Made by a program: the position numbers and the translations under genes. A DNA stretch of 64,000 bases, from the NCBI GenBank assembly GCA_028284805.1, contig JANQQZ010000133.1, positions 49,898-113,897 of the forward strand, read 5' to 3'. How positions within the stretch are numbered: position 1 is the stretch's first letter; every line of letters starts with the position of its first letter. This DNA comes from Phycisphaerales bacterium. Its GTDB lineage: Bacteria; Planctomycetota; Phycisphaerae; Phycisphaerales; UBA1924. Shown here piece after piece: positions 48,704-57,895 of the stretch. The notes under the pieces were generated by a model. It saw only the letters and a program-made list of their open reading frames with translations, was not told the DNA's origin and ran no database searches.

Positions 48704-49360
48704 ATGCCTGATTACGAACCCCACGAGAAGTACCAGTCCGTGCTGCTGTTCGGCGCGCCCGGCGCAGGCAAAGGCACCCAGGGTGCCATCCTCGGACGCA
48801 TCCCGGGTTTCTTCCACCTCTCGTGCGGCGAGGTCTTCCGCTCGCTCGACATCCACTCCGAGCTCGGACAGACCTTCTACGAGTACTCGTCCAAGGGCGA
48901 ACTCGTGCCCGACGACGTCACGGTCACCATGTGGGTCCGCAACGTCGCAGCACAGACCACGCTCAGCCTGTTCAAGCCTCACGACGATCTTCTGATCCTC
49001 GACGGCATCCCCCGCAACGTCGAGCAGGCCAAGCTCATGGACGAGCACGTCAACGTGCTCGGTGTGATTCACCTGGTCTGCCCGGACAAGGAAGCCATGA
49101 TCAAGCGGCTCACGCGCCGGGCGCTCAAAGAAAACCGCGTCGACGACGCGAAGGAAAACGTGATCCGCAACCGCTGGCGTGTGTATGAACAGGAAACAGC
49201 GCCGGTGCTCGAGCACTACTCCTCGTCGATCATCCACGAGGTCGATGCCGTGGGTTCGCCCGCCTCGGTGCTGCAGCACGTGCTCGAGGTCGTCGTCCCG
49301 ATTCAGGACTCCCACTTCAACAATCCGATCAGCGGCGAGCCCACCGGCCCCGACGCCTGA
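48704..49360 (+). CDS. Adenylate kinase-family nucleotide kinase
   Basis: A 218-residue P-loop kinase. P-loop: LFGAPGAGKGTQG; AMP-binding region: FFHLSCGEVFRSL; then LDGIPRNVEQAKL where adenylate kinases have DGFPR-x-x-x-Q (here Ile for Phe). The lid is short (RRALKENRVDDAKENVIRNR) without Zn cysteines, and the R-x(5)-V-x-R pattern of the LID differs from E. coli Adk. It could be the main Adk or a specialised paralog; the genome-wide copy number is unknown. AGGAG precedes ATG 48704, and the large ORF from 48371 is antisense read-through and rejected. Confidence 0.85.
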   Translation: MPDYEPHEKYQSVLLFGAPGAGKGTQGAILGRIPGFFHLSCGEVFRSLDIHSELGQTFYEYSSKGELVPDDVTVTMWVRNVAAQTTLSLFKPHDDLLILDGIPRNVEQAKLMDEHVNVLGVIHLVCPDKEAMIKRLTRRALKENRVDDAKENVIRNRWRVYEQETAPVLEHYSSSIIHEVDAVGSPASVLQHVLEVVVPIQDSHFNNPISGEPTGPDA

Positions 49361-49384
49361 GGCAACGGGACCGGTACTCGGGGG

Positions 49385-49390
49385 TACCCT
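49385..49390 (+). promoter_or_regulatory. Putative -10 hexamer of the pilin-like gene (leaderless type)
   Basis: TACCCT, 6-nt spacer gcgggc, then ATG 49397. Confidence 0.45.
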
Positions 49391-49396
49391 GCGGGC

Positions 49397-50200
49397 ATGC
49401 GCAAAGGACTGCCAGCGTTCACACTCATCGAGCTGCTCGTCGTCATCGCGATCATCGCGTTGCTGATCGGCATCCTGCTTCCCGCGCTCGGGTCGGCCCG
49501 GCTCTCCGCGAAGGTGCTGTCCTGCGGTGCGCGCCTGCAGCAGATCGGTGTTGGCACGACGCAGTACCTGATCGATCACCGCGACGCCCTCCCCCAGGTG
49601 CTCATCGACACGGGCGGCCCCAACCCGACCCCCATCGGCTCGCTGTTCGCGGGCAAGAAGGGCCAGCTCCCGTTCTTCGGGATCAACGAGTACGGCGCCG
49701 AGCGACGACCGCTGAACGCGTACGTCGGGGTCGAGGACGCGGTCCCAGATCTCGCCGACCGGGTGCAGGAGGTCCCGGCGTTCGAATCACCCCTCGACCG
49801 AGGTGCCGGGCGTACGGGCGTGCCCATCCCGGGCTTCGAATCGACCGATTCGATGTACGATCTCGTCGGGGCGAGCTACACGCTCAACGACCACGCCCCG
49901 GACACCGATCCATCCGCCGACGTGCTCCCGACGCTCGTGCCGCCAACCGGAGGGCGGATGCCCGTCGTAGCCGACACAACCAAGACGGTGATGATCGGCA
50001 CACACACGCTCTACAACTACGACGACGGCGGTGATCGAGAGATGCTCTGGTTTCCCGGAGGTCGCCGCGGCGAGGTCAGCGCGAACGCGCTGTTCGTCGA
50101 CGGGCACACCGAACTCCGCCTGCCCGTGCCAGAGGACCGATCGCCAACCACGCGCGACTACACGTTCCTGCCCACGCCCAGTTGGACGGGCTGGGACTAG
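49397..50200 (+). CDS. Prepilin-type N-terminal domain protein
   Basis: 267 residues. The prepilin signal is [20 protein letters not shown], with Ala rather than Gly before the cleavage-site Phe, followed by the membrane helix. The C-terminal part ends with [19 protein letters not shown], again the F-x-D-G-H block of planctomycete pilin-like proteins. No pilus machinery is adjacent. It is a single-gene unit, apparently leaderless. Its stop shares CTAG with the convergent transglutaminase-like gene. Confidence 0.85.
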   Translation: MRKGLPAFTLIELLVVIAIIALLIGILLPALGSARLSAKVLSCGARLQQIGVGTTQYLIDHRDALPQVLIDTGGPNPTPIGSLFAGKKGQLPFFGINEYGAERRPLNAYVGVEDAVPDLADRVQEVPAFESPLDRGAGRTGVPIPGFESTDSMYDLVGASYTLNDHAPDTDPSADVLPTLVPPTGGRMPVVADTTKTVMIGTHTLYNYDDGGDREMLWFPGGRRGEVSANALFVDGHTELRLPVPEDRSPTTRDYTFLPTPSWTGWD

Positions 50201-51582
50201 CGGCCGGTTGTCCTCTGGTCATCCGCCGTCCGGCTCGGTGTCGTGGCTGCAAAGGTTACCGCCTGGCGCGCATGGCACGGCATCGCCGGGACGATGTGCC
50301 AGCCCCACAGCGCGGGCAGCGGCTCGTAGATGACCCTGCACGGGTCCTGGTAAATGGGCCAGGGTGACCGCCCGTACGAGAACGCGGGGAGGTCGTGCGG
50401 GTGCAGGTGGTAGCCGATCGGGATGACCTCGCTGAGCAGATCGCTCGTTCCGAAGCCCTCCCAGGGCTGCTCGAACGGGCGGCGCCCGACGTTGTTCTGG
50501 TACATCGAGACGATGTCGACAGGGATCCACGTCAGCGAATCGCCGATCGCCCCCTCGCGTTCGTCGTAGAGCGCGAACTCGACCCAGGGGTAGACGCCGT
50601 ACTCGGGCTTTTCCGCATCGCGGTAGCGGTCTGCGAGCCCGCCCCTCGGGCCCGCGACATAGCCGATCACGACGCGAGCGGGCAGGCCGATCTCGCGGTA
50701 GACCGCTGTGAGCAGCAGCGCGAGGTCGAGCGGAGAGCCCTGCATGTCCAGCGCGACCCGGTCGGTCCCCTCCAGCCTGAGCGCCTGCATGTGATCCGGG
50801 CGGATCTGAGACCGATCCTTGATCGGAATCACTCCACTGAGGAACACGGGCATGCCGTCGGGCTGGATGTCCTGAATCAACTGCCCGGCGATCCACTTGG
50901 CGGCAACGACCGGGGGCTGCGACTGGGCCCGACCGGCGGTGTATTCCTCCGCAAGCGCTGCGGCGAGGCCAGATTGGTACGGGCCCGCGAACCCCCGGTC
51001 GATGAAGAGCATGTCGTCGAACGTCGACGCCGCCTCGGCTGGCCAGTCGCCCGTCGGCCACGCAACCTCTCGCGCCCGGGCCTCATCGAACCGGGTGTTC
51101 CAGGTCGTCCCCTCGAACGAGAACTCCATCCGGATGTCCTTGTTGATCGCGTTGTGCGGGCCGAACCCCCACACGCCGTACGCCCCGCCGGAGTGCAGAG
51201 GCGAGCCGTCACTGTCCGAGTCTCGGATGGCACGTGTCAACGGCACCTGCCAGCCATCGCTGAACAGCTTCGCCTGCGCCGAGGTCCGGTCGACCTCGTA
51301 CGACGCCCCGCGACCCGCCAGCGGCCAGTACAGCGCCCCCTGCTCGACCGGGAAAGTGTGAGCGTTCTGGTTCGTCTGGATCCAGTTGATCGGCTGGTTG
51401 CTGAGGTGGAGCCAAGGCGAACTCGACTGCCCATCGATCATCAGCGTGACATTCGCGGTCAGGCGCCACTCGCGGGGGTCGAGGCGTTGGATGTACGGTC
51501 CGTCCGATTCGCTCTGCCCCGAGGCCCAGGCCCCGAAGATCAGGGCCAGCACGGCGGAACAGGCGATCGCAATGCGGGTGCT
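50197..51582 (-). CDS. Secreted transglutaminase-fold protein, catalytic Cys/His missing (paralog 1)
   Basis: A 461-residue exported protein (signal peptide to about ASGQS) with an N-terminal beta domain and a transglutaminase-like core near residues 270-350: [32 protein letters not shown], then [11 protein letters not shown] and [12 protein letters not shown]. The GxC position is GSP and the H of HAWVE is Y; only the third Asp is kept, so it is probably non-catalytic. It ends with [14 protein letters not shown]. Start GTG 51582 has AGGAGG upstream; the longer TTG start is rejected. A second, similar gene is directly upstream (138-bp gap). Confidence 0.82.
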   Translation of the reverse strand, partial: STRIAIACSAVLALIFGAWASGQSESDGPYIQRLDPREWRLTANVTLMIDGQSSSPWLHLSNQPINWIQTNQNAHTFPVEQGALYWPLAGRGASYEVDRTSAQAKLFSDGWQVPLTRAIRDSDSDGSPLHSGGAYGVWGFGPHNAINKDIRMEFSFEGTTWNTRFDEARAREVAWPTGDWPAEAASTFDDMLFIDRGFAGPYQSGLAAALAEEYTAGRAQSQPPVVAAKWIAGQLIQDIQPDGMPVFLSGVIPIKDRSQIRPDHMQALRLEGTDRVALDMQGSPLDLALLLTAVYREIGLPARVVIGYVAGPRGGLADRYRDAEKPEYGVYPWVEFALYDEREGAIGDSLTWIPVDIVSMYQNNVGRRPFEQPWEGFGTSDLLSEVIPIGYHLHPHDLPAFSYGRSPWPIYQDPCRVIYEPLPALWGWHIVPAMPCHARQAVTFAATTPSRTADDQRTTGR

Positions 51583-51719
51583 CACGTGGACGAACCTCCT
51601 GTCGGTGGTGCTCAAGCCCTTTCTGTCAACAGACCCAGACGAACGAGGGGCACACCGGTTCCCGTGGTGCGTCAGGACGCTGGGCCATCACACGTTCAGA
51701 GAGCTCGTTTGCGGCCGAG

Positions 51720-53156
51720 CTATCGCCCGCCGCCCCGCCTCTCACGGCGCACGTCCTCGGCACTCCGGCTCGGCGTCGTCGCGCTCAGGCTCATCGTCTG
51801 GTGCTGGCAGATGGGGGTAAACGGCACGAGGTTCCAGCCCCAGAGTGAGGGCAGGGGGATGAGCCGCACGCCGCCCATCGCGCGGGCACGGGCTCCCGAG
51901 ATCTGGCCCTGGCCGTACGAGACCGCGGGCAGGTTGTGCGGGTGCAGGTGGTACGCGATCGGGACGAGTTGGTTGAAGTACTCGCCGCTGCCGAACCCGT
52001 CCCAGTGCTGGTCGAACGGGCGGCGTCCCACGTTGCCCGCTCGCATTGCGAGAATGTCCACAGGCACCCAGGTCAGGGAGTTCCCGAGCGATGGCTTGGT
52101 TTCGTCATAGAGCGCGAACTCTACCCACGCGTACGGGCCGATCTCGGGCTGATCGCTCCGGCCCCCAAAGCCGGCTGCGCCGCCGGCCTCGCCCGCGACG
52201 TACCCCACCACGGGTCGGGCGGGCAACCCCGCTTCGCGGTACAGCGCCGTCAGCAGAAGAACCATGTCGACGGGTGAGCCCGTCATCTCTTCCGCGGCAA
52301 ACTGCGCACCGAACACATTGACCGCCTGCATCGCGCCGAGCGAGCGGCCAGCCTGCACGGAGTTCGCCGCGATCGTGTCCGGCGCTGCAAGCTGGCCGTC
52401 GGGCTGGAACCGCTGCGCGACCTGGCCCGCGAGCCACTTGGCCAGGACGAACGGGGGCTGCGACTTGGGCTGGTCTCCGGTCCATTCCTTCACGAGCCGC
52501 TTCAGCGAGGCGGTGTCGTACGTGTCGTCGTACCCGTAGTCGATGAACAGCATCGGGGCGAAGCTCGACGCAGCCTCGGCGGGCCAGTCGCCCTTCGGCC
52601 ACGCGACCGCCCGGGCGGCGTCCTCATCGAGCCGGGTGTTCCATGACCGGGCCTCGAACTCGAACTGCAGAACGACATTGCCAACGAACTCGGCCGCGGG
52701 CCCGAAGCTCCACACGCCGTACGCCCCGCCCGAGTGGACAGGCTGGCCCGAGGCGTCGCGCTCGTAGAGCGACGGGCGGATCGGGATCGGCTGCCCCTTG
52801 TACAGGAACTCCGCCTTCAGGCTCAGCCGATCGACCTCGTACCCCGCCGCGCTGCCCGCAACCGGGAAGTACACCGTCGCCTCCTCCACCGAGAACGCCC
52901 CGACCGCGCCGTCCGGGCGCAGGATCGGGTCCTCGGCGAGCTGCACGGGCTGGGTGGTGTGCTGGTCCGGGGGCACGTACAGCATCGCCTCGGCCGGGGT
53001 GTCGATCCGAGACCCCAGCGTCACCGAGGCCAGCATCCGCCAATCCTGAGGCTCGCTGCGGGTGATCACGGGCGACGACTCGGGCTGGGCGGGGGCCGAG
53101 CCAGTCAAAATCGATGCGAAGCAGCACGCGGCGAGTCCAGCAACGAGTGGTTTCAT
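51720..53156 (-). CDS. Secreted transglutaminase-fold protein, catalytic Cys/His missing (paralog 2)
   Basis: 478 residues, secreted (ILTGSAPAQPESS; the signal-peptide region has a LTGS, not a lipobox). The same layout as paralog 1: the first half has [13 protein letters not shown] (also in paralog 1 as [13 protein letters not shown]), then [55 protein letters not shown], and a conserved tail HLHPHNLPAVSYGQ and LWGWNLVPFTPIC. Cys is again Pro and His is Tyr. The two genes are a tandem duplication in the same direction. AGGAG precedes ATG 53156. It is divergent from fumC. Confidence 0.83.
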   Translation of the reverse strand: MKPLVAGLAACCFASILTGSAPAQPESSPVITRSEPQDWRMLASVTLGSRIDTPAEAMLYVPPDQHTTQPVQLAEDPILRPDGAVGAFSVEEATVYFPVAGSAAGYEVDRLSLKAEFLYKGQPIPIRPSLYERDASGQPVHSGGAYGVWSFGPAAEFVGNVVLQFEFEARSWNTRLDEDAARAVAWPKGDWPAEAASSFAPMLFIDYGYDDTYDTASLKRLVKEWTGDQPKSQPPFVLAKWLAGQVAQRFQPDGQLAAPDTIAANSVQAGRSLGAMQAVNVFGAQFAAEEMTGSPVDMVLLLTALYREAGLPARPVVGYVAGEAGGAAGFGGRSDQPEIGPYAWVEFALYDETKPSLGNSLTWVPVDILAMRAGNVGRRPFDQHWDGFGSGEYFNQLVPIAYHLHPHNLPAVSYGQGQISGARARAMGGVRLIPLPSLWGWNLVPFTPICQHQTMSLSATTPSRSAEDVRRERRGGGR

Positions 53157-53227
53157 GGTGACTTCCTCCCGCAGGAACCATACCTTCCAGACGGGCGGCA
53201 CCGCCGCGGGTTCCACGGGAGACCAGC

Positions 53228-54694
53228 ATGAGCGAGCAGCAGACACGGATCGAGAAGGACTCGATGGGCGAGATGCCGGTGCCGGCAACGGCGCTGTATG
53301 GCGCGAGCACGCAGCGGGCGGTGCTCAACTTCCCGATCTCGGGGCGCACTGTCCCCGAGGCGGTGATCCGGGCGTACGCGGTGCTCAAAGCCAGCTGCGC
53401 GGCCGTAAACCGGGACTTGGGCCTGCTCGACGAGCGCCGGGCGACCGACATCGAGGCCGCCTGCGCCCAAATCGAGGCAGGCCTGCCTGACCAAGGCGGG
53501 CTCGCCCTCCATTTCCCGGTCGACATCTTCCAGACCGGCTCGGGCACCAGCACCAACATGAACGCCAACGAGGTCGTCGCCAACCTCGCCTGCCTCGCGC
53601 ACGGCGAGCCGATCGGGCGATCGAAGGATCCGGCCTGGTACAAGGACCCAAGCGAGGGCGGCTCAGGCGGCGTACACCCCAACGACCACGTCAACATGGG
53701 TCAGTCATCCAACGACACCTTCCCGACCGCGATGCACATCGCGGGCGTCCGGGCCTTTAGCGAGGAACTGATGCCTGCTGTGGATCGCCTCGCGGCCTCG
53801 CTCGAAGCGAAGGCAAAGGCGTGGGACGACGTCGTCAAGATCGGGCGCACTCATCTGCAGGACGCGACACCGATCCGGCTCGGGCAGGAGTTCAGCGGCT
53901 ACGCGGCCCAGCTCAGGCAAGGGCAGCAACGACTCCGGCGCGCCATCGAGACGCTCTCCGAGCTCCCACTCGGAGGCACGGCGGTCGGCACAGGCATCAA
54001 CACGCACCCCGAATTCGGAACTCGGGTCGCAAAGGCCCTTGCCCAGCGCACCAGGCTTGCCTTCCGCGAAGCCTCCGACCACTTCGAGGCCCAGCACGCC
54101 AAGGACGCGTACGTCGAGGCGTCGGGCCATCTGCGAACCCTCGCGGTCAGCATGAGCAAGATCGCCAACGACATCCGCTGGCTCGGCTCGGGCCCCCGGT
54201 GCGGGATCGGCGAGCTGAAGCTCCCCGCGGTCCAGCCCGGCTCCTCGATCATGCCCGGAAAGGTCAACCCAGTGATCTGCGAGGCGGTCATCATGGTGGC
54301 CTGCCAGGTCGCCGGGAACGACCAGGCGGTCTCCCTCGGCGGCTTCGGCGGGGTGGGCTCGATCCTCGACCTGAACGTCGCGATGCCGATGATGGCCGCC
54401 AACCTGCTCGACTCTGCGGGCCTGCTGACCCAGGCTTGCGAGACCTTCCGGACGAAGCTGGTAGACGGCCTCGAGCCCGACCGAGAGCGGTGCCAAGCCC
54501 TGATCGAGGGATCGCTGGCGATGTGCACCTCACTCGTGCCCGTGATCGGCTACGACGCCTCGGCCAAGCTCGCCTACGCCGCTTTCGAGTCCGGAAAGAC
54601 CATCCGCGAGTTGGCTCTGGAGCAGAACCTGCTGCCCGCCGACGAGCTGGAGCGGCTGCTCGATCCGCGATCGATGACGGAACCGCACGCCTGA
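53228..54694 (+). CDS. fumC: Fumarate hydratase, class II
   Basis: FumC interconverts fumarate and L-malate in the TCA cycle without an Fe-S cluster. The class signature GSSIMPGKVNP is complete; TSTNMNANEV, NDHVNMGQSSNDTFPT and GRTHLQDATP give the other active-site segments. Length of 488 residues is slightly longer than E. coli FumC owing to an insert near KDPAWYKDPSEGGSGG. GGGAG precedes ATG 53228. Stand-alone gene. Confidence 0.96.
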   Translation: MSEQQTRIEKDSMGEMPVPATALYGASTQRAVLNFPISGRTVPEAVIRAYAVLKASCAAVNRDLGLLDERRATDIEAACAQIEAGLPDQGGLALHFPVDIFQTGSGTSTNMNANEVVANLACLAHGEPIGRSKDPAWYKDPSEGGSGGVHPNDHVNMGQSSNDTFPTAMHIAGVRAFSEELMPAVDRLAASLEAKAKAWDDVVKIGRTHLQDATPIRLGQEFSGYAAQLRQGQQRLRRAIETLSELPLGGTAVGTGINTHPEFGTRVAKALAQRTRLAFREASDHFEAQHAKDAYVEASGHLRTLAVSMSKIANDIRWLGSGPRCGIGELKLPAVQPGSSIMPGKVNPVICEAVIMVACQVAGNDQAVSLGGFGGVGSILDLNVAMPMMAANLLDSAGLLTQACETFRTKLVDGLEPDRERCQALIEGSLAMCTSLVPVIGYDASAKLAYAAFESGKTIRELALEQNLLPADELERLLDPRSMTEPHA

Positions 54695-54759
54695 CAAGAA
54701 CTTGTGTCACACCAGCCCCGTACCGTGCGGTAGACTCTGCAGAGGCCGGAGGGCTGGAT

Positions 54760-55257
54760 ATGACACAGATACTGAAGCGATTTCTGATCGGGACGCTCGC
54801 GGTGGTAGCCTCGGGAGCGTCGGCCCAGCAGGTCGAGTACGTCACCCGCAACGTGCAGCCCACGCACGCGGTGCGGTTCAGCTCCCAACCGATCCGCATC
54901 ACGCTGACCGACCGCGGGTTCCGGGCCCCGCTGGCGTCGTCGCCTGTGGTCCGGCACGGGAAGTTCTGCCGGTCTGCTCGCATCGGTCGACATGGGATCC
55001 ACCACGGGGTGATCGTGATCCGCGACCGCGACGACGACCGGGCCCAGGCTGCCCCACCCAGGCCCCGGACGGTCTACGGCCGCGACCGCTCGCGCGACCG
55101 GGCCCAGTCGAGGTCCGAAGCCGCGGCCTCCTCCCCGGTCCCGGCGGCCAAATCGGAGGCGGACCGACGCCACCTGCTCCGCTGCCTTTCCCTGATTCAG
55201 GCCAGGAAACAGCGGGTCGACACGAAGCCCGCGGAGCCGGCGGCCGATGACCGCTAG
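54760..55257 (+). CDS. Small secreted basic protein, unknown function
   Basis: 165 residues with a clear signal peptide (MTQILKRFLIGTLAVVASGASAQQ). The mature part is Arg- and Asp-rich and low in hydrophobics (VIRDRDDDRAQAAPPRPR), so it is probably disordered. Not recognised. It has its own promoter-like TAGACT (54731-54736) and GGAGGG ribosome site; the much longer ORF in this frame from 53821 is antisense-like read-through of fumC and is rejected. Confidence 0.6.
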   Translation: MTQILKRFLIGTLAVVASGASAQQVEYVTRNVQPTHAVRFSSQPIRITLTDRGFRAPLASSPVVRHGKFCRSARIGRHGIHHGVIVIRDRDDDRAQAAPPRPRTVYGRDRSRDRAQSRSEAAASSPVPAAKSEADRRHLLRCLSLIQARKQRVDTKPAEPAADDR

Positions 55258-55320
55258 GATCACCGTGCGCGACCCGTGACTCTCCGGGCCGGCGCACGAT
55301 CGTCAGAGCGGGAGCGCCGT

Positions 55321-56409
55321 GTGTCCGAGGCCGTTGCAGCAACCATCATCCGTGAGACGCCGCTGCCCCCCGGGAATCACGGCACCGTGGCGCCGATGGC
55401 GGTCGTCACCGATCCGGTCGACCTCAGTGTCGTCATCCCGATGCGCAACGAGGAGGACAACGTCGTCCCGCTCTATGAGGAGATCCGCGAGGTCCTCGAA
55501 GCGACGGACCTGACGTGGGAGTGCATCCTCGTCGACGATGGGAGCACCGACAAGACCGTGCAGCGCGCGATCGAGGCTTTCTCGGGCGATCCGCGACTGA
55601 TCTTCGTCACCCTTCGCAAGAACTCGGGGCAGACCGCCGGCCTCGCTGCGGGCTTCGAGCGCGCCAGCGGGCGGCTCATCGCCACCATGGACGGCGACCT
55701 GCAAAATGACCCGCACGACATCCCCGCGATGATCGCCAAGCTCGACGAGGGCTACGACCTGATCAGCGGGTGGCGCAAGAACCGTCAGGACAAGCTGCTG
55801 TCCAGGAAGTTGCCCTCGCGCATCGCGAACCGGCTCATCTCGAAGTTCACCTGGACGCCCATCCAGGACTTCGGGTGCGCGATGAAGGTCTACAAGCGAG
55901 AGGCGCTCGAGGACGTGTCGCTCTACGGCGAGATGCACCGGTTCCTGCCTGCACTCTGTGTCTGGAAGGGCGCACGCATCGCAGAGATGGCCGTGAACCA
56001 CCGCGCCCGGATCCACGGGACCAGCAACTACGGCTTGGTGCGCACGATCAAGGTGCTCCTGGACCTTGTCACGGTCAAGTTCCTCAACGATTACCTCGGC
56101 AAGCCGCTGTACTTCTTCGCCAAGGTTGCGTTCGCGACGATCCTGGCGGCGACCGCGATGTTTGTGATTGCGGGCCTCCAGCGTTTCAACGTGTTGTGGT
56201 TTGGCAATGATCCGCCCCCCACGCTCACGGGCAACCCGCTCATGCACCTCGGACTGATCCTGATCGGCATCACGGTGCAGATCGTTCTGTTCGGCGTGAT
56301 CAGCGAGCTGCTGGTGCGGATCTACCACGAGAGCCAGGGCAAGCGCCCGTTCCGTGTGCGCGAGATCATCCGCATGGGGGACCGCTCGCATGCCTCCGAT
56401 CACGCCTGA
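55321..56409 (+). CDS. Family 2 glycosyltransferase (polyprenyl-phosphate sugar synthase type)
   Basis: A 362-residue enzyme. The GT2 fold is read as VVIPMRNEEDNVVPLYEEI, LVDDGSTDKT, and the metal-binding MDGDLQNDPHDIPAM. After the catalytic part (QDFGCAMKVYKREALE) there are two or three membrane spans (LAATAMFVIAGL, LILIGITVQIVLFGVI). This is the DPM1/ArnC/GtrB type that makes lipid-phosphate-linked sugars. GTG 55321 is preferred because GGGAG lies upstream; the ORF extends to 55276. It is the first gene of a plus-strand envelope operon; the next gene starts inside its 3' end. Confidence 0.9.
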   Translation: MSEAVAATIIRETPLPPGNHGTVAPMAVVTDPVDLSVVIPMRNEEDNVVPLYEEIREVLEATDLTWECILVDDGSTDKTVQRAIEAFSGDPRLIFVTLRKNSGQTAGLAAGFERASGRLIATMDGDLQNDPHDIPAMIAKLDEGYDLISGWRKNRQDKLLSRKLPSRIANRLISKFTWTPIQDFGCAMKVYKREALEDVSLYGEMHRFLPALCVWKGARIAEMAVNHRARIHGTSNYGLVRTIKVLLDLVTVKFLNDYLGKPLYFFAKVAFATILAATAMFVIAGLQRFNVLWFGNDPPPTLTGNPLMHLGLILIGITVQIVLFGVISELLVRIYHESQGKRPFRVREIIRMGDRSHASDHA

Positions 56410-57886
56410 GCCCGCCGAGCCGGGGCCGATCCGGGGCTCCATCGACGAAGCCGAATCCGCGCTGCACGATCTGGTCGTGATCGGGGGGGGGATCTATGGG
56501 GTCGCCGCGTTGCTCGAGGCCTCGCGTCGCGGGCTCAGCGCAATCCTCATCGAGAAGGACGACTTCGGGGGTGGGGTGAGCTGGTCGAGCCACCGGATCG
56601 TGCACGGGGGGCTCCGGTATCTCCAATCGCTCGACCTCGCTAGGTTCAAGGAATCGGTGCGCGAGCGTCGGTGGTTCCTGGAGATGTTCCCGGAGCAGGT
56701 CGAGCCGCTGAGCTGCCTGGTGCCCCTGACCAACGAGGGGACCAGGCGACCGAGCCTCTTCCGCGTTGCCGCGGCGATGAACAACACACTGAACAGCGCG
56801 CTTGGTGGGTCGTGCGCTCGGCTCGGGGGCGCGAGTGTCGTCGGTGTCGACGTGCTCCGGAACTCGGCGCCGGATCTGGATGTCGGTCGAGTCGCGGGCG
56901 TCGGGCGCTGGCAGGACGGGCTGATGGTCTCAAGCGAGCGCATCCTGATCGGGATGCTCCGCCTCGCGTGCGGCATGGGCGCCCGGGCGATCGCGGGCCT
57001 CGCGATGGAATCCGCAAGGCGGGAAGACTCCGAGACGGTGCGAGTGGTCTGTCGTACAGGAGAAGGACGGGAAGTCCAACTCCGGACACGCCGGGTGCTC
57101 AACTGCGCCGGGCCAGCGTCCGGATCGATCGCTGCAATGCTCGGCGGGCATCACGGGACGCTCTTCGAGCCGCTGCGCGCGTTCAACCTGCTGCTGGACG
57201 TGCCGCCCAGGCTGGGCGACGCGGTCGCTCTGAAGTCCGACGAGGCGGACGGGCGGATGCTCTTCATCGTGCCGAGCCCCGCGGGGCTCGCGATCGGCAC
57301 ATGGGAGGAGCCCGCCGACGGTCACACGCACCCGACCCGCGCGAGCGTCGAGAGGCTGCTGGGGATCGCCAGCCGTTGTCTTGGGCGGGACGACCTGCAT
57401 CCTGAGAGCATCTCGGCGGTCTGGAGCGGGCTGCTCCCGCTTGCCGCGGGCCCAGAGCTGACGCCACACGATCGCCCTGTGTTCGTCGATCATGGGGCCT
57501 CGGGCGGGCTGGGTGGGGCATACTCGGTCTCCGGGGTGAAGTACACCACCGCGAGGCTCGTCGCTGAGCGGGCGATCCGACGGGTGTTCCCAGACGCCGG
57601 GCCGGCGTCGGCGCTCCGGCCTGTGCGCGACCCGGTGCTCCGGTCGGGCTGGTTCACCTGCCCCCCAGAATCGGAGGCTGCGGAGGCGATCGTCCGCCAG
57701 ATCGTGCGGGACGAGGCGCCCCGGAACGTCGATGACGTATGCCGGAGGCGGACGGCGTGGTACGCGTCTCCCGATCGGCTCCGAGCGGTCGCTCCCGCGA
57801 TCGGTGCCGGGTTCGGCCTCGACGACGGGGAATCTCTGCGGGCAGTCGATGCGTCGATCCGCATGGCAGCACAGGTGCGTGAGTAA
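56390..57886 (+). CDS. FAD-dependent oxidoreductase, GlpD-like
   Basis: A 498-residue FAD enzyme of the DAO/glycerol-3-phosphate dehydrogenase type. The nucleotide fold is DLVVIGGGIYGVAALLEA; the GlpD-type segment is SWSSHRIVHGGLRYLQSLD, where GlpD has (S)RSTKLIHGGVRYL. The C-terminal half contains GAYSVSGVKYTTAR, the T-x-K-Y-T substrate end of GlpD. It is shorter in C-terminal domain than E. coli GlpD. The location between GT2 and acyltransferase genes suggests an aldose or glycerol-phosphate-type step in glycolipid synthesis rather than central metabolism. It overlaps the GT2 end by 20 bp. Confidence 0.82.
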   Translation: MPPITPEPAEPGPIRGSIDEAESALHDLVVIGGGIYGVAALLEASRRGLSAILIEKDDFGGGVSWSSHRIVHGGLRYLQSLDLARFKESVRERRWFLEMFPEQVEPLSCLVPLTNEGTRRPSLFRVAAAMNNTLNSALGGSCARLGGASVVGVDVLRNSAPDLDVGRVAGVGRWQDGLMVSSERILIGMLRLACGMGARAIAGLAMESARREDSETVRVVCRTGEGREVQLRTRRVLNCAGPASGSIAAMLGGHHGTLFEPLRAFNLLLDVPPRLGDAVALKSDEADGRMLFIVPSPAGLAIGTWEEPADGHTHPTRASVERLLGIASRCLGRDDLHPESISAVWSGLLPLAAGPELTPHDRPVFVDHGASGGLGGAYSVSGVKYTTARLVAERAIRRVFPDAGPASALRPVRDPVLRSGWFTCPPESEAAEAIVRQIVRDEAPRNVDDVCRRRTAWYASPDRLRAVAPAIGAGFGLDDGESLRAVDASIRMAAQVRE

Positions 57887-57889
57887 GCT
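57884..57889 (+). promoter_or_regulatory. Putative internal -10 hexamer before the acyltransferase gene (leaderless type)
   Basis: TAAGCT (its TAA is the stop codon of the upstream gene), 6-nt spacer caagcg, then ATG 57896. Confidence 0.35.
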
Positions 57890-57895
57890 CAAGCG

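Noticed and set aside
53821-55257. Single 478-residue ORF covering the fumC end and the small secreted protein
   Set aside because: Only the portion from ATG 54760 has a signal peptide, ribosome site and normal protein composition; the rest is out-of-frame fumC.
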